From Oscillospiraceae bacterium (GTDB lineage Bacteria > Bacillota > Clostridia > Oscillospirales > Oscillospiraceae), in NCBI GenBank assembly GCA_009777775.1, contig WRLE01000003.1, positions 62,001-126,000 of the forward strand: a DNA stretch of 64,000 bases, in the 5' to 3' direction. This document shows, piece by piece, positions 34,645 to 42,924 of this stretch (the first letter of the stretch is position 1; each line of letters begins with the position of its first letter). Under the pieces are notes generated by a model that did no database searches, was not told where the DNA came from, and saw only the letters and a program-made list of their open reading frames with translations. The translations under genes were made by a program, and so were the position numbers.

Positions 34645-34952
34645 ATCAAGCGAAATGAGGGTCGCGACCGAGCTAGCTCGGGCATGACCGAATGAGCGTA
34701 GATTGATACGAAGTATTAATCAAGCGAAATGAGAGTCGTGACCGAGCTAGCTCGGACATGACCGAATGAGCGCAGATTGATACGAAGTATTAATCAAGCG
34801 AAATGAGAGTCGCGACCGAGCTAGCTCGGGCATGACCGAATGAGCGCAGATTGATACGAAGTATTAATCAAGGGAAATGAGGGTCGCGACCGAGCTAGCT
34901 CGGGCATGACCGAATGAGCGTAGATTGATACGAAGTATTAATCAAGCGAAAT
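34645..34952. repeat. Four tandem 74-bp repeats
   Basis: Units begin at 34645, 34719, 34793 and 34867, exactly 74 bases apart, with a partial fifth from 34941. Each has ATCAAGCGAAATGAG, a near-palindrome CCGAGCTAGCTCGG in the centre, and GATTGATACGAAGTATTA at the end. Copies differ by a few bases. They fill most of 34575-35028 upstream of the amidase gene; no gene is seen in this gap. Confidence 0.93.
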
Positions 34953-35028
34953 TACACATCGGCATTCTATATACTCCATGTATCGTTGATGTATATATTG
35001 TGTTAAATATAAAGGCAGGTCGATTTTT

Positions 35029-36492
35029 TTGATAGATGATCTAAATAAGCTAATAAAGCAAGAAGCACGCAATTCGATAAAGTCTTATTTACTGCTGCTT
35101 ATTGTCTCTCTCATAGTCATTGCTGTTACATTTTGGCAAGCTGCCATGGGGCAACCAATTCTTGTCACACACCCAGTTATTGCCATTTTACCCCTGAGCT
35201 TGTTTTATCTACCCTATATGTTTATAGGAAACATTATACATATTTTGAGACCCAATGCAAAAAAAGACATCGACAAATACTGTAGAAAAACGAAAAACCC
35301 TGTAGAAACCTTTGCAGAGCTGGAAAAGACATGGAAAGATGGCACAAAAGTCGAGTTGAAAATTCCGGTGATTCAAACTCCCCTTACCAAAGGGGGCGAA
35401 GTAACCCAGCTTCTGCCAATATGCATCGACAATGAATACCTGATTATGCTGGCAGGTATAAAGGTCAGGATTATACCGCTCAAAAACGCTGTGTGGGTCT
35501 ATTCGGACAAGCAAAACAAGCTGGAGATTTTTTACGCCCAGGGAGATAAATACGAACAGAAAAAATTCACTCTGAAAACCAGCTATAACACAAGTATTGT
35601 GGTTGACATCATAAACCACTATTGTCCAGATATATTTGCCGGACAAAATAATACAGCAAAGAATCTTTGGAACAACAAGGACATTGCAGGCTTGCGCGAA
35701 CTGGCTAGAAAAAAAGGCGCAGACCTACCTAGAAAGCCTTTCCAGCTTAGACAAACGGTGCCGGTGGGCGCAAAGACAATACCGAAATCGAACAAGGGTC
35801 TAAAATATGGCTTTATTCAATTTGCGCTTCTGATACCAGCCATAACAATAATCGGTATTCCAATATTTTCGCCAATGCGTTTTTTCAAAAGTACTGCCAC
35901 TGCTCTGGAGGTGCTGGAAAGCTATAGCTCCTGGATGAATTTTGTTGTAATCGCTAGCCTAGCAGCAGGGCTTTTTATACTTGCGGCGAATATCTATATT
36001 TTTGTCCTGCTCCTCAGGTCTGGAGATTTTATGCGGTTCAACATTGTAATAGGAATTATTTCCATTGGAGCGGTCATACTCGTTTCGATTGCTATGACCT
36101 CGCCATTAGATAGATTTGCTGTTAGGGAGGATATTTCAGCAATAGAAAACAGCGAGCTAGTTTCGGAACTTGTTTTTATCCGCCTAGGCTCGCTGAGGGA
36201 TGACATTGGAGGCATCATACCATATAATAGTTACGGTGAGAAAGTGGTATATAGATTCGACATGAGGAAAGCAGACAACGGCTTGCAATTATGGGTCAAT
36301 CTACCATTTGACCTCAGCCCCTCTAATTTGCGCTCACTAACAGAATCGGAGACATATCGAATCGAAGCAGACATGATACCATCGGACTACCACAAACTTT
36401 TCAGCGATGATGACAGGCGGTATTTGAGTATTACGTATACCCCAAATTTTAAGCTTGTTGTGGAAGCAAGACCGACAAATGTAATTGGGTGA
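35029..36492 (+). CDS. Membrane protein of unknown function
   Basis: No family recognised. The 487-residue protein starts at TTG, with AGGCAGG about nine bases before it. It has two N-terminal helices (about residues 19-39 and 46-66), a soluble middle region of about 190 residues, and three helices (about 261-283, 303-325, 335-360), followed by a 125-residue C-terminal external or cytoplasmic part. The middle part looks like a PH-like or beta-rich domain (GKYRIIPLKNAVWVYSDKQ-like segment near residue 150), but this is weak. It directly precedes the BREX promoter in the same direction, with about 60 bases between; whether it is linked to BREX is unknown. Confidence 0.65.
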   Translation: MIDDLNKLIKQEARNSIKSYLLLLIVSLIVIAVTFWQAAMGQPILVTHPVIAILPLSLFYLPYMFIGNIIHILRPNAKKDIDKYCRKTKNPVETFAELEKTWKDGTKVELKIPVIQTPLTKGGEVTQLLPICIDNEYLIMLAGIKVRIIPLKNAVWVYSDKQNKLEIFYAQGDKYEQKKFTLKTSYNTSIVVDIINHYCPDIFAGQNNTAKNLWNNKDIAGLRELARKKGADLPRKPFQLRQTVPVGAKTIPKSNKGLKYGFIQFALLIPAITIIGIPIFSPMRFFKSTATALEVLESYSSWMNFVVIASLAAGLFILAANIYIFVLLLRSGDFMRFNIVIGIISIGAVILVSIAMTSPLDRFAVREDISAIENSELVSELVFIRLGSLRDDIGGIIPYNSYGEKVVYRFDMRKADNGLQLWVNLPFDLSPSNLRSLTESETYRIEADMIPSDYHKLFSDDDRRYLSITYTPNFKLVVEARPTNVIG

Positions 36493-36501
36493 CAGACAGT
36501 A

Positions 36502-36530
36502 TTTACATAAAGTAGCATTTTCGATATACT
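36502..36530 (+). promoter_or_regulatory. Promoter of the BREX operon
   Basis: TTTACA (36502-36507), 17 bases, TATACT (36525-36530), then the brxA ribosome binding site GGGAG at 36541. No inverted repeat resembling a repressor site overlaps it. Confidence 0.7.
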
Positions 36531-36555
36531 AATACACATTGGGAGTGTGATACCT

Positions 36556-37164
36556 GTGGATACCACAACACAATATTACGGTGGATTGACAGCGGAGCAG
36601 TTTTTGTTCAATGAAATTCGGATTGTCGCAAAGATGCACCAGGCAAATAAGCCGCTAAATGAAATCATTGATGAAATAAGGAAAGATAACCTTTTCCAAT
36701 ATCCAACTGAGCGGCAGGTGTCGCGCCTTGCTCGTGCGTGTTACAAGCGGCTTATTGCCCTCGACAATGCATACCTAATCAACGAAATAGTGAATGCTCC
36801 AAGTAGAGTAGCAAAACAGATTAATCTTTATGCAATGATGCGACATTATCGTTTGATACGAGAGTTTATGATAAGCCTTGTGGGTGAAAAATACCGTTTG
36901 TTAGACTTCGCCCTTTCTCGGAAAGACCTTAATGTGTTTTTTACCCGTTTGCAAGAACAAAACGATGATATTGCAGCATGGAGTGACAGCACAATAACAA
37001 AGTTAAAGCAAGTGCTAACCAAGTGTTTGGTCGAAACGGAAATCCTTGATACTGTACGTAGTACAGTGCTTAATCCAATATTAATTAGCGAAGAACTCGA
37101 ACGTGGTATACGAGAAAACAACGATTTAAAAGCTCTTGTTGCTTTTAATTGTTTTAGGATTTAG
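36556..37164 (+). CDS. brxA: BREX protein BrxA (DUF1819)
   Basis: BrxA is a small DNA-binding protein of BREX phage defence. The N-terminal YYGGLTAEQFLFNEIRIVA and the helical body (PTERQVSRLARACYKRL, MMRHYRLIREFMI) match the DUF1819 family, as does the 202-residue length. The GTG at 36556 is chosen because GGGAG lies ten bases before it; the GTG at 36547 is too close to that site. It is the first core gene, driven by the promoter at 36502-36530. A REP-like element separates it from brxB by 170 bases, wider than usual in BREX operons. Confidence 0.92.
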   Translation: MDTTTQYYGGLTAEQFLFNEIRIVAKMHQANKPLNEIIDEIRKDNLFQYPTERQVSRLARACYKRLIALDNAYLINEIVNAPSRVAKQINLYAMMRHYRLIREFMISLVGEKYRLLDFALSRKDLNVFFTRLQEQNDDIAAWSDSTITKLKQVLTKCLVETEILDTVRSTVLNPILISEELERGIRENNDLKALVAFNCFRI

Positions 37165-37237
37165 GCATTAGGGTGTAGAGGTTATGCAGGGGTTATGTAG
37201 GGGTTATGTAGGGGTTAGGCAGTAAGACGTGGCTTTT

Positions 37238-37264
37238 GTAGGGCGCGGCTTCCTAGACGCGCCG
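37238..37264. repeat. Single REP-like element between brxA and brxB
   Basis: Carries GTAGGGCGCGGCTTCCTAGA then CGCGCCG, the same family as at 10302, 22595 and 30655. It is preceded by GGGGTTATGTA-type repeated words (37170-37220). Confidence 0.85.
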
Positions 37265-37334
37265 AAGGTAAGCACATGAATATTTATTACAACTAGAGCA
37301 GATAGTATTGATTTAGATAAAGGAAACATGATAA

Positions 37335-37895
37335 ATGAGTGATATTAAGGTAGAGCTTGACAGGATACGAGAACGTCTTTCAGACGAAAACTTTCTTACC
37401 AACAAAGGGCTGTCCAACGAAGTCGGTATTCATGTGTTTTGTTATGACCCAAAACATGAACTCATTGTTCGAGATTTCATTACACGATTAACTTCAGAAT
37501 CTTCAGATATATTCCGAATTATTGAAAGAGATATGTATAATATTTTTCTATCGATCATAGAAGACGAGGATGTGCTTGACGATATTCCGGTTCTTGAAAG
37601 CGAGGAAGGAAAAGAATCATTGCTTGAAACTCTGCAGAATATAGCATCTCCCGATGTCTTCCTAGAAAAAATGAGATACGAACCCCATGAACCTGGTAAG
37701 GATGTACTGTTTCTGACCGGTATCGGTAAGGTTCACCCTTTCATGCGTTCGCATATAATGCTAAATACAATGCAAAAAGCTTTTTCAGACATCCCAATCG
37801 TGATGTTTTACCCCGGAACATTTAACGGGAAAGATCTGAGCTTGTTCGATTCATTTTTTGATGGGAATTATTATCGTGCATTTAATCTATTATAG
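37335..37895 (+). CDS. brxB: BREX protein BrxB (DUF1788)
   Basis: Small BREX core protein, 186 residues as usual for DUF1788. Diagnostic segments are HVFCYDPKHELIVRDFI near the N-terminus, DVLFLTGIGKVHPFMRSH around residue 125, and PIVMFYPGTFNGKDLSLF near the end. Its biochemical role is not settled; it is required for some BREX systems and associates with BrxC and PglX/PglZ complexes. It lies 24 bases upstream of brxC and is probably in the same transcript as brxA. Confidence 0.92.
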   Translation: MSDIKVELDRIRERLSDENFLTNKGLSNEVGIHVFCYDPKHELIVRDFITRLTSESSDIFRIIERDMYNIFLSIIEDEDVLDDIPVLESEEGKESLLETLQNIASPDVFLEKMRYEPHEPGKDVLFLTGIGKVHPFMRSHIMLNTMQKAFSDIPIVMFYPGTFNGKDLSLFDSFFDGNYYRAFNLL

Positions 37896-37919
37896 AGTAT
37901 AGGGGGGTTATAGACTGAA

Positions 37920-40900
37920 ATGAAAATCCAATCTATGTTCCAAAAAGACATAGACCGCCAAATTAATGGTGTTGTTCAAGTTGGGCAAGATGACGAGAAT
38001 AGCTTATCCCAGGAGCTTGGCGAGTATATCATCACTAGGGAGCTTCGCGGACATTTCGATACATTTTTGAGCAACTACTCAACGGCAATTGATGAGCCTA
38101 CGAGTGACATCGGTGTTTGGATTTCCGGCTTTTTTGGGAGCGGCAAATCCCACTTTCTGAAAATCCTTTCATATCTGCTCTCGAATCAATCCATAGGTGA
38201 AGATACTGCTGTGGATAAGTTCAAGGATAAATTTGAGGACCCGATGATGTATGCCACCCTTGTGCGATGCGCCCAAATCCCAACAGAATCTATCCTTTTT
38301 AACATTGACATAGAAGGACCCATAAACAAAGACAAAACCGCTGTACTGCGTGTTTTCGCAAAAGTCTTCTATAACCACTTGGGGTTTTATGGTAATGACA
38401 TCAAAGTAGCGAAGCTTGAACGACATATTGACAGTCTAGGTAAAACACAGGAATTTCGACAAGCATTCGAAAAAGCAGATGGCAGACCTTGGGTTGATAG
38501 GCGTAAGAGCTACAAATTGCTCGCAGACCGCCTTATTCCTGTACTACAAAATATCCTTGACATAAGCGAAACAACTGCGAGAGATTGGCTTCGGGACAAA
38601 GATACCGAAGAACTGAGCATCCAGCAGTTAGTTGATGAAATAAAAGAGTATGTGGAAAGCAAAGGGAAGAATTTCCGTTTGCTATTTTGTGTTGATGAGG
38701 TGGGACAATATATCGGAGACGACAGTGACCTGATGCTTAATCTCCAATCCATAGTAGAGCAAGTTGGCAGCCAGTGCCTCGGCAAAGTATGGGTAATGGT
38801 AACGAGCCAGGAAGCTATTGATTCCGTTGTGCAAATCAGCGGCGATGATTTTTCAAAAATCCAAGGTCGTTTCAAAACTAGACTCTCCCTCTCCTCTCAA
38901 TCGGTTGATGAAGTCATAAAAAAACGCATCTTGGAAAAAAACATAGATGCTGACAATCTACTTCGACTTGTGTTTGACAAAGAACAAGCAGTTTTAAAGA
39001 ACCTTTTCACCTTCAGCAATGCGGTTCTTGATATAAAGGGCTTCGTGGACGGAGCAGATTTTACTACGACATATCCATTCGTTCCATATCAGTTCATCGT
39101 CATGCAGCAGGTACTCGCCGAAATAAGAAAGCATGGTAATGCAGGAAAGCACCTCTCAGGCGGCGAACGTTCCATGCTCTCCGGCTTCCAGGAGGCTGCA
39201 CAATGGATTAAGGAAAAAGATGAAAACGCTCTTGTACCTTTCTATCAATTTTATGATACTGTTCACACTTTCTTGGATAGTACAATACGCCGTGTAATAG
39301 ACCGCTGCCAAACCGCAGCAGATAACAGTAACGGATTAGAACAAAGAGATGTCAATGTGCTGAAATTGCTCTATCTTGTGCGCTATATAGACGATATAAA
39401 AACCAATATAGACAATATCGCAATTCTAATGATTGACGATATTCGCACGGACAAGATAAACTTGCGTAGAGAAATCGGCGAATCATTGGGTCGTTTAGAA
39501 GCGCAGAATTACGTTTCCCGCCATGGCGATAGCTATTTTTTCCTCACCGACGAGGAACAGGATGTAGCTGTTGATATAAGAAATACTCTCGTCGATAGTA
39601 CACATATTGTCAAAAGCGTCGCACAAACCGTGTTCGGTGAGATTTATCCCTCAAAAAAGTTTAAACATGGGAAGTATGATTTTTCATATGATCAATACAT
39701 TGATGAAACTCTAGTGGGTAATTCTACCGGAGGAGTCCGATTAAGGTTTGTAACGGTGGCAAGCGATTATTATGGAGCACCAAAAGAAAAGCTTATTATG
39801 GATTCCCAGGTCAACAACGAAATTATAATTCTACTCTCAGACGAAACGCCATACTTCTCAGAAATCGAGCAAGCGGCAAAAATACGCAAATATGTCAATA
39901 CCAAGACAGTCCAGCAATTACCCGAGAGCATACAAGACATTATCCGTAAGCAGCAGACACAGGCAAAAATACTTGAAGATAGTGCCAAAGAACAGATTGG
40001 AAAAGCGATTGTAAATGGCATATTTTATGTTTTCGGCGAAAATGTTGATATCAAAAGCGGAGATGCGAAAAGCAAACTAGATTATGCCCTCGCGCAATTA
40101 ATTGACAGTGTGTATTCCAAACTGAGCTTCGTCAATGTCTTTTTTGATAATGATGCTGATGTACTTCAAATTCTAAATAGTGATCCGGAGCAAACTGCTA
40201 TGCCTGGTTCGGGTGCTAACAATGAATTTGCTATAAATGAAATCAGCCAATGGCTCGAAATGCAGACAAGCAATCATGTTCCAGTTTCAATGGGTGACAT
40301 TCAACGGCGGTATCAAGCTATTCCTTATGGATGGCGTGAAGTGGACATTGCAGCCATTGTAGCTCGCTTGATAGCAGAGCAAAAAATCACAATAAAATAT
40401 GGCGGTGCAAATATCTCAAAGGACGACCGCAAGCTTGTGGATTATCTTCGCAAAAGATCCGAGGTTGATAAAGCAAGCGTTACCCGCCGTATCGCGGCAT
40501 CGGAAGAACAAATTCGCAAATCCGTGGTTTTCCTGCGAAATTGGCTTGGACAAATGGGCATTCCAGACGATGAGGATGGGCTTATCCGTTTCGTCATAGA
40601 CACCATTGAGACCAAACAACAGCGTTACAGCAATCTGCTGGAACACGAGTACACATACGACAGCTACCCGCAAAAGGAAACCGTGGTTGATGCAAATACC
40701 CTTATGAATGACATCCTCTCACAGAGTAGAGATAATGTAGCACTATTGAACCGCTTAATCTCAAAACAAGATGATTTGCGAGACTGTTCTGAAGATATGG
40801 AGGCTGTGGAGACCTTCTTTCATACAAATTCGCAGCAACGGATAATATTCGATTCAGCACGAACTATGCAAAAGGATATGCAAAATGAGAGGGATTATTT

Positions 40901-41456
40901 CATCGTTGATACCGATACAAGCAACAAAATAAGCGAAATAACCCAGATTCTCTCCATGCCAAGACCATACGAAAGAATCAAAGACCTACCAGAGCTAATG
41001 CAATCAATAAAAACTGCCTATGAGCAGCTTCTGGAACACAAAAAAGAGGAAATATATGGTATAATCATTCAATGCATGGACGACATCCACACCCTCGCTG
41101 GAGTGGGAGGCAAAGCTAAAGAAGAAGTTGAGATAGCGGATGCGCGATTTAGCGAATACAAGATAAAAACAACCGAAGCTCTGAGCCTTACAGTGCTTGA
41201 TGCTATGGCAACCCAGTTACAAAAATATAAAGACACAGTATGCAATCGAGTGGAAGCGTTGCTATTTGAAACAGTTCCACTGCCTGGTAAAAAAGTCAAC
41301 GATCTACAACCGCCGAGAGTAGTGCAGATGCGCCGTTATGACGTGTTCCCGGTAAAACGCTTGCAAAGCCGAGAGGACGTGGATGCCTATCTTGATGGTA
41401 TTAAAAATAAACTATACGAAACACTTGAAAACAACGACGGAATCCAGATTAATTAG
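37920..41456 (+). CDS. brxC: BREX ATPase BrxC
   Basis: Large P-loop ATPase of type 1 BREX, 1178 residues, normal length. Walker A is ISGFFGSGKSHFLK at residues 70-77. Walker B LLFCVDEVGQYIG is near residue 255, and an R-finger-type region follows (SVDEVIKKRILEKN). The N-terminus MFQKDIDRQINGVVQVGQDD is typical of BrxC. The C-terminal third is helical and probably mediates assembly. BrxC is required for both methylation and phage restriction in characterised systems. The next core gene, pglX, is about 1.5 kb away because an antisense ATPase gene intervenes. Confidence 0.94.
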   Translation: MKIQSMFQKDIDRQINGVVQVGQDDENSLSQELGEYIITRELRGHFDTFLSNYSTAIDEPTSDIGVWISGFFGSGKSHFLKILSYLLSNQSIGEDTAVDKFKDKFEDPMMYATLVRCAQIPTESILFNIDIEGPINKDKTAVLRVFAKVFYNHLGFYGNDIKVAKLERHIDSLGKTQEFRQAFEKADGRPWVDRRKSYKLLADRLIPVLQNILDISETTARDWLRDKDTEELSIQQLVDEIKEYVESKGKNFRLLFCVDEVGQYIGDDSDLMLNLQSIVEQVGSQCLGKVWVMVTSQEAIDSVVQISGDDFSKIQGRFKTRLSLSSQSVDEVIKKRILEKNIDADNLLRLVFDKEQAVLKNLFTFSNAVLDIKGFVDGADFTTTYPFVPYQFIVMQQVLAEIRKHGNAGKHLSGGERSMLSGFQEAAQWIKEKDENALVPFYQFYDTVHTFLDSTIRRVIDRCQTAADNSNGLEQRDVNVLKLLYLVRYIDDIKTNIDNIAILMIDDIRTDKINLRREIGESLGRLEAQNYVSRHGDSYFFLTDEEQDVAVDIRNTLVDSTHIVKSVAQTVFGEIYPSKKFKHGKYDFSYDQYIDETLVGNSTGGVRLRFVTVASDYYGAPKEKLIMDSQVNNEIIILLSDETPYFSEIEQAAKIRKYVNTKTVQQLPESIQDIIRKQQTQAKILEDSAKEQIGKAIVNGIFYVFGENVDIKSGDAKSKLDYALAQLIDSVYSKLSFVNVFFDNDADVLQILNSDPEQTAMPGSGANNEFAINEISQWLEMQTSNHVPVSMGDIQRRYQAIPYGWREVDIAAIVARLIAEQKITIKYGGANISKDDRKLVDYLRKRSEVDKASVTRRIAASEEQIRKSVVFLRNWLGQMGIPDDEDGLIRFVIDTIETKQQRYSNLLEHEYTYDSYPQKETVVDANTLMNDILSQSRDNVALLNRLISKQDDLRDCSEDMEAVETFFHTNSQQRIIFDSARTMQKDMQNERDYFIVDTDTSNKISEITQILSMPRPYERIKDLPELMQSIKTAYEQLLEHKKEEIYGIIIQCMDDIHTLAGVGGKAKEEVEIADARFSEYKIKTTEALSLTVLDAMATQLQKYKDTVCNRVEALLFETVPLPGKKVNDLQPPRVVQMRRYDVFPVKRLQSREDVDAYLDGIKNKLYETLENNDGIQIN

Positions 41457-41459
41457 AGG

Positions 41460-42680
41460 TTAGGATTTGTGAGCTAAGAGAAAGTCTTTTATATTCATAT
41501 GAATGATACCATTACGGCTCATGTCATATTCATCAAGGGACAAGACAAACTTCGGAAAATTGTCGCCGATTGAGTCAAATAGGCTAAATTCACGCACTGT
41601 AGTATCTTCGGAAGCTAGGAGATAAGCCACCTGGATGTATAGTTTCCCTGCGCTGTTTTCACAAATGAAGTCTATTTCCCGTTCTCCCAATTTCCCCACA
41701 GTTACTTTATAACCTCTGCGGAGCAGCTCCATAAAAACTATGTTTTCGAGTATGAGATTAATGTCTCTTGCGTTTCCACCGATAACAGCCTCACGGATGC
41801 CGTGGTCGGAAACATAATATTTTTCATTGATAGCCAGTAGTTTCTTGCCCTGTATGTCCTGCCTGCGGACGCGATAGAACAAGAAAGCGTTTAGGCAGTA
41901 GCTAATGTAGTTCATGATTGTTTCCGGTGCAACAATGCGGTTTTCACTTTTAAAGTATTTCGATATGGATGATGCGGAAAATGTAGTACCCACATTGCTA
42001 AAAACGTAGGTGATGATGCGTTCAAGCAAATCGACATCACGTATGTTATTGCGCATGACAATGTCTTTGAGTACAACCGAATTAAACATATCACGCAGAT
42101 ACATTTGCGAAGGAGCTATTTCGTAGCTAAGCTCCCCAAGATAGGGCATTCCTCCGAGTTCTAAGTATTTCGTAAATAATTCTTGAATTGTTGTATTTGC
42201 GTAGGTTTTTAAATACAATTCAACGAATTCTTCAAAGGAAAAAGGATAAATTATGAACTCAACATATCTGCCTGCTAGGTATGTGGCAAGCTCGCCTGAT
42301 AATAACTTGGCGTTGGAACCCGTTATATATATGTCGCAGTCAAATTCAACACGTAGAGAGTTGATGCATGTTTCCCATTCCGAGACTTCTTGAATTTCGT
42401 CAAAGAAAAGATAGGTTTTTTTCCCTATTTCTAGTATTTTTTCCGATATCACTCTATGCAACACTTTAGCATCGCACAAATGAGAGTTACTGAGGTTTTC
42501 GAAGTTAAGAGCGATAATTTGTTCTTCCGATATACCTTGTTCAATAATTTCCTCCTGTATCAGCTCCAGCATAACAGATTTGCCACAACGACGAATGCCT
42601 GTCAAAACTTTTATCAGCTCGTTACCGATGAAGGGACGGATTTTACTCATATAAGATTCTCTTTTAATAATGATAATCAC
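41460..42680 (-). CDS. DUF4143 AAA ATPase inserted antisense in the BREX locus
   Basis: ATPase of the archaeal-ATPase-like class: Walker A GIRRCGKSV (residues 28-35), Walker B TYLFFDEIQEV, sensor ITGSNAKLLS, followed by a winged-helix-like part (SASSISKYFKSENRIVAPETI) and the C-terminal DUF4143 domain with RRGYKVTVGKLGEREIDFI, a nuclease-fold-like segment. The GTG at 42680 is used because family members start with IKRESY; an ATG at 42650 is possible. The gene runs against brxC and pglX and its stop is four bases from the brxC stop, which points to insertion by recombination. Its promoter region carries the palindromes at 42723-42813. Function in defence is unknown. Confidence 0.85.
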   Translation of the reverse strand: MIIIIKRESYMSKIRPFIGNELIKVLTGIRRCGKSVMLELIQEEIIEQGISEEQIIALNFENLSNSHLCDAKVLHRVISEKILEIGKKTYLFFDEIQEVSEWETCINSLRVEFDCDIYITGSNAKLLSGELATYLAGRYVEFIIYPFSFEEFVELYLKTYANTTIQELFTKYLELGGMPYLGELSYEIAPSQMYLRDMFNSVVLKDIVMRNNIRDVDLLERIITYVFSNVGTTFSASSISKYFKSENRIVAPETIMNYISYCLNAFLFYRVRRQDIQGKKLLAINEKYYVSDHGIREAVIGGNARDINLILENIVFMELLRRGYKVTVGKLGEREIDFICENSAGKLYIQVAYLLASEDTTVREFSLFDSIGDNFPKFVLSLDEYDMSRNGIIHMNIKDFLLAHKS

Positions 42681-42722
42681 AACCTTTGTATCTTATGACA
42701 AATGGACATTTTAAGAATACCA

Positions 42723-42813
42723 CAGTTATAACTGAATTGCAATCAAAATGAAAGAATCATACAGTTATAACTGAAACATTGCAGTAACCCAAGGGATTGT
42801 TCAGTTATAACTG
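42723..42813. promoter_or_regulatory. Three identical 12-bp palindromes, probable operator array
   Basis: CAGTTATAACTG occurs at 42723-42734, 42762-42773 and 42802-42813, 39 and 40 bases apart, about four helical turns, so all face the same side of the DNA. The first lies within the spacer of a possible minus-strand promoter (TTGCAA 42737-42742, 17 bases, TATTCT complement at 42714-42719) for the DUF4143 ATPase. The third lies about 110 bases upstream of pglX. The pattern suggests cooperative binding by a dimeric repressor; which protein is unknown. Confidence 0.8.
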
Positions 42814-42924
42814 TATGAAAAATGATTTAGGAGACAAAGTTTGGTAATAGTATAGAGCAGTAGCTATGAGTCTGTGTAAAAGCTGCTTCCAACTCTTCTT
42901 TGTAACAAATGGAGTAAGTAAGCT

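Noticed and set aside
34645-34952. CRISPR array or rRNA-type repeat
   Set aside because: The 74-bp units are contiguous, nearly identical throughout and lack the repeat-spacer pattern.
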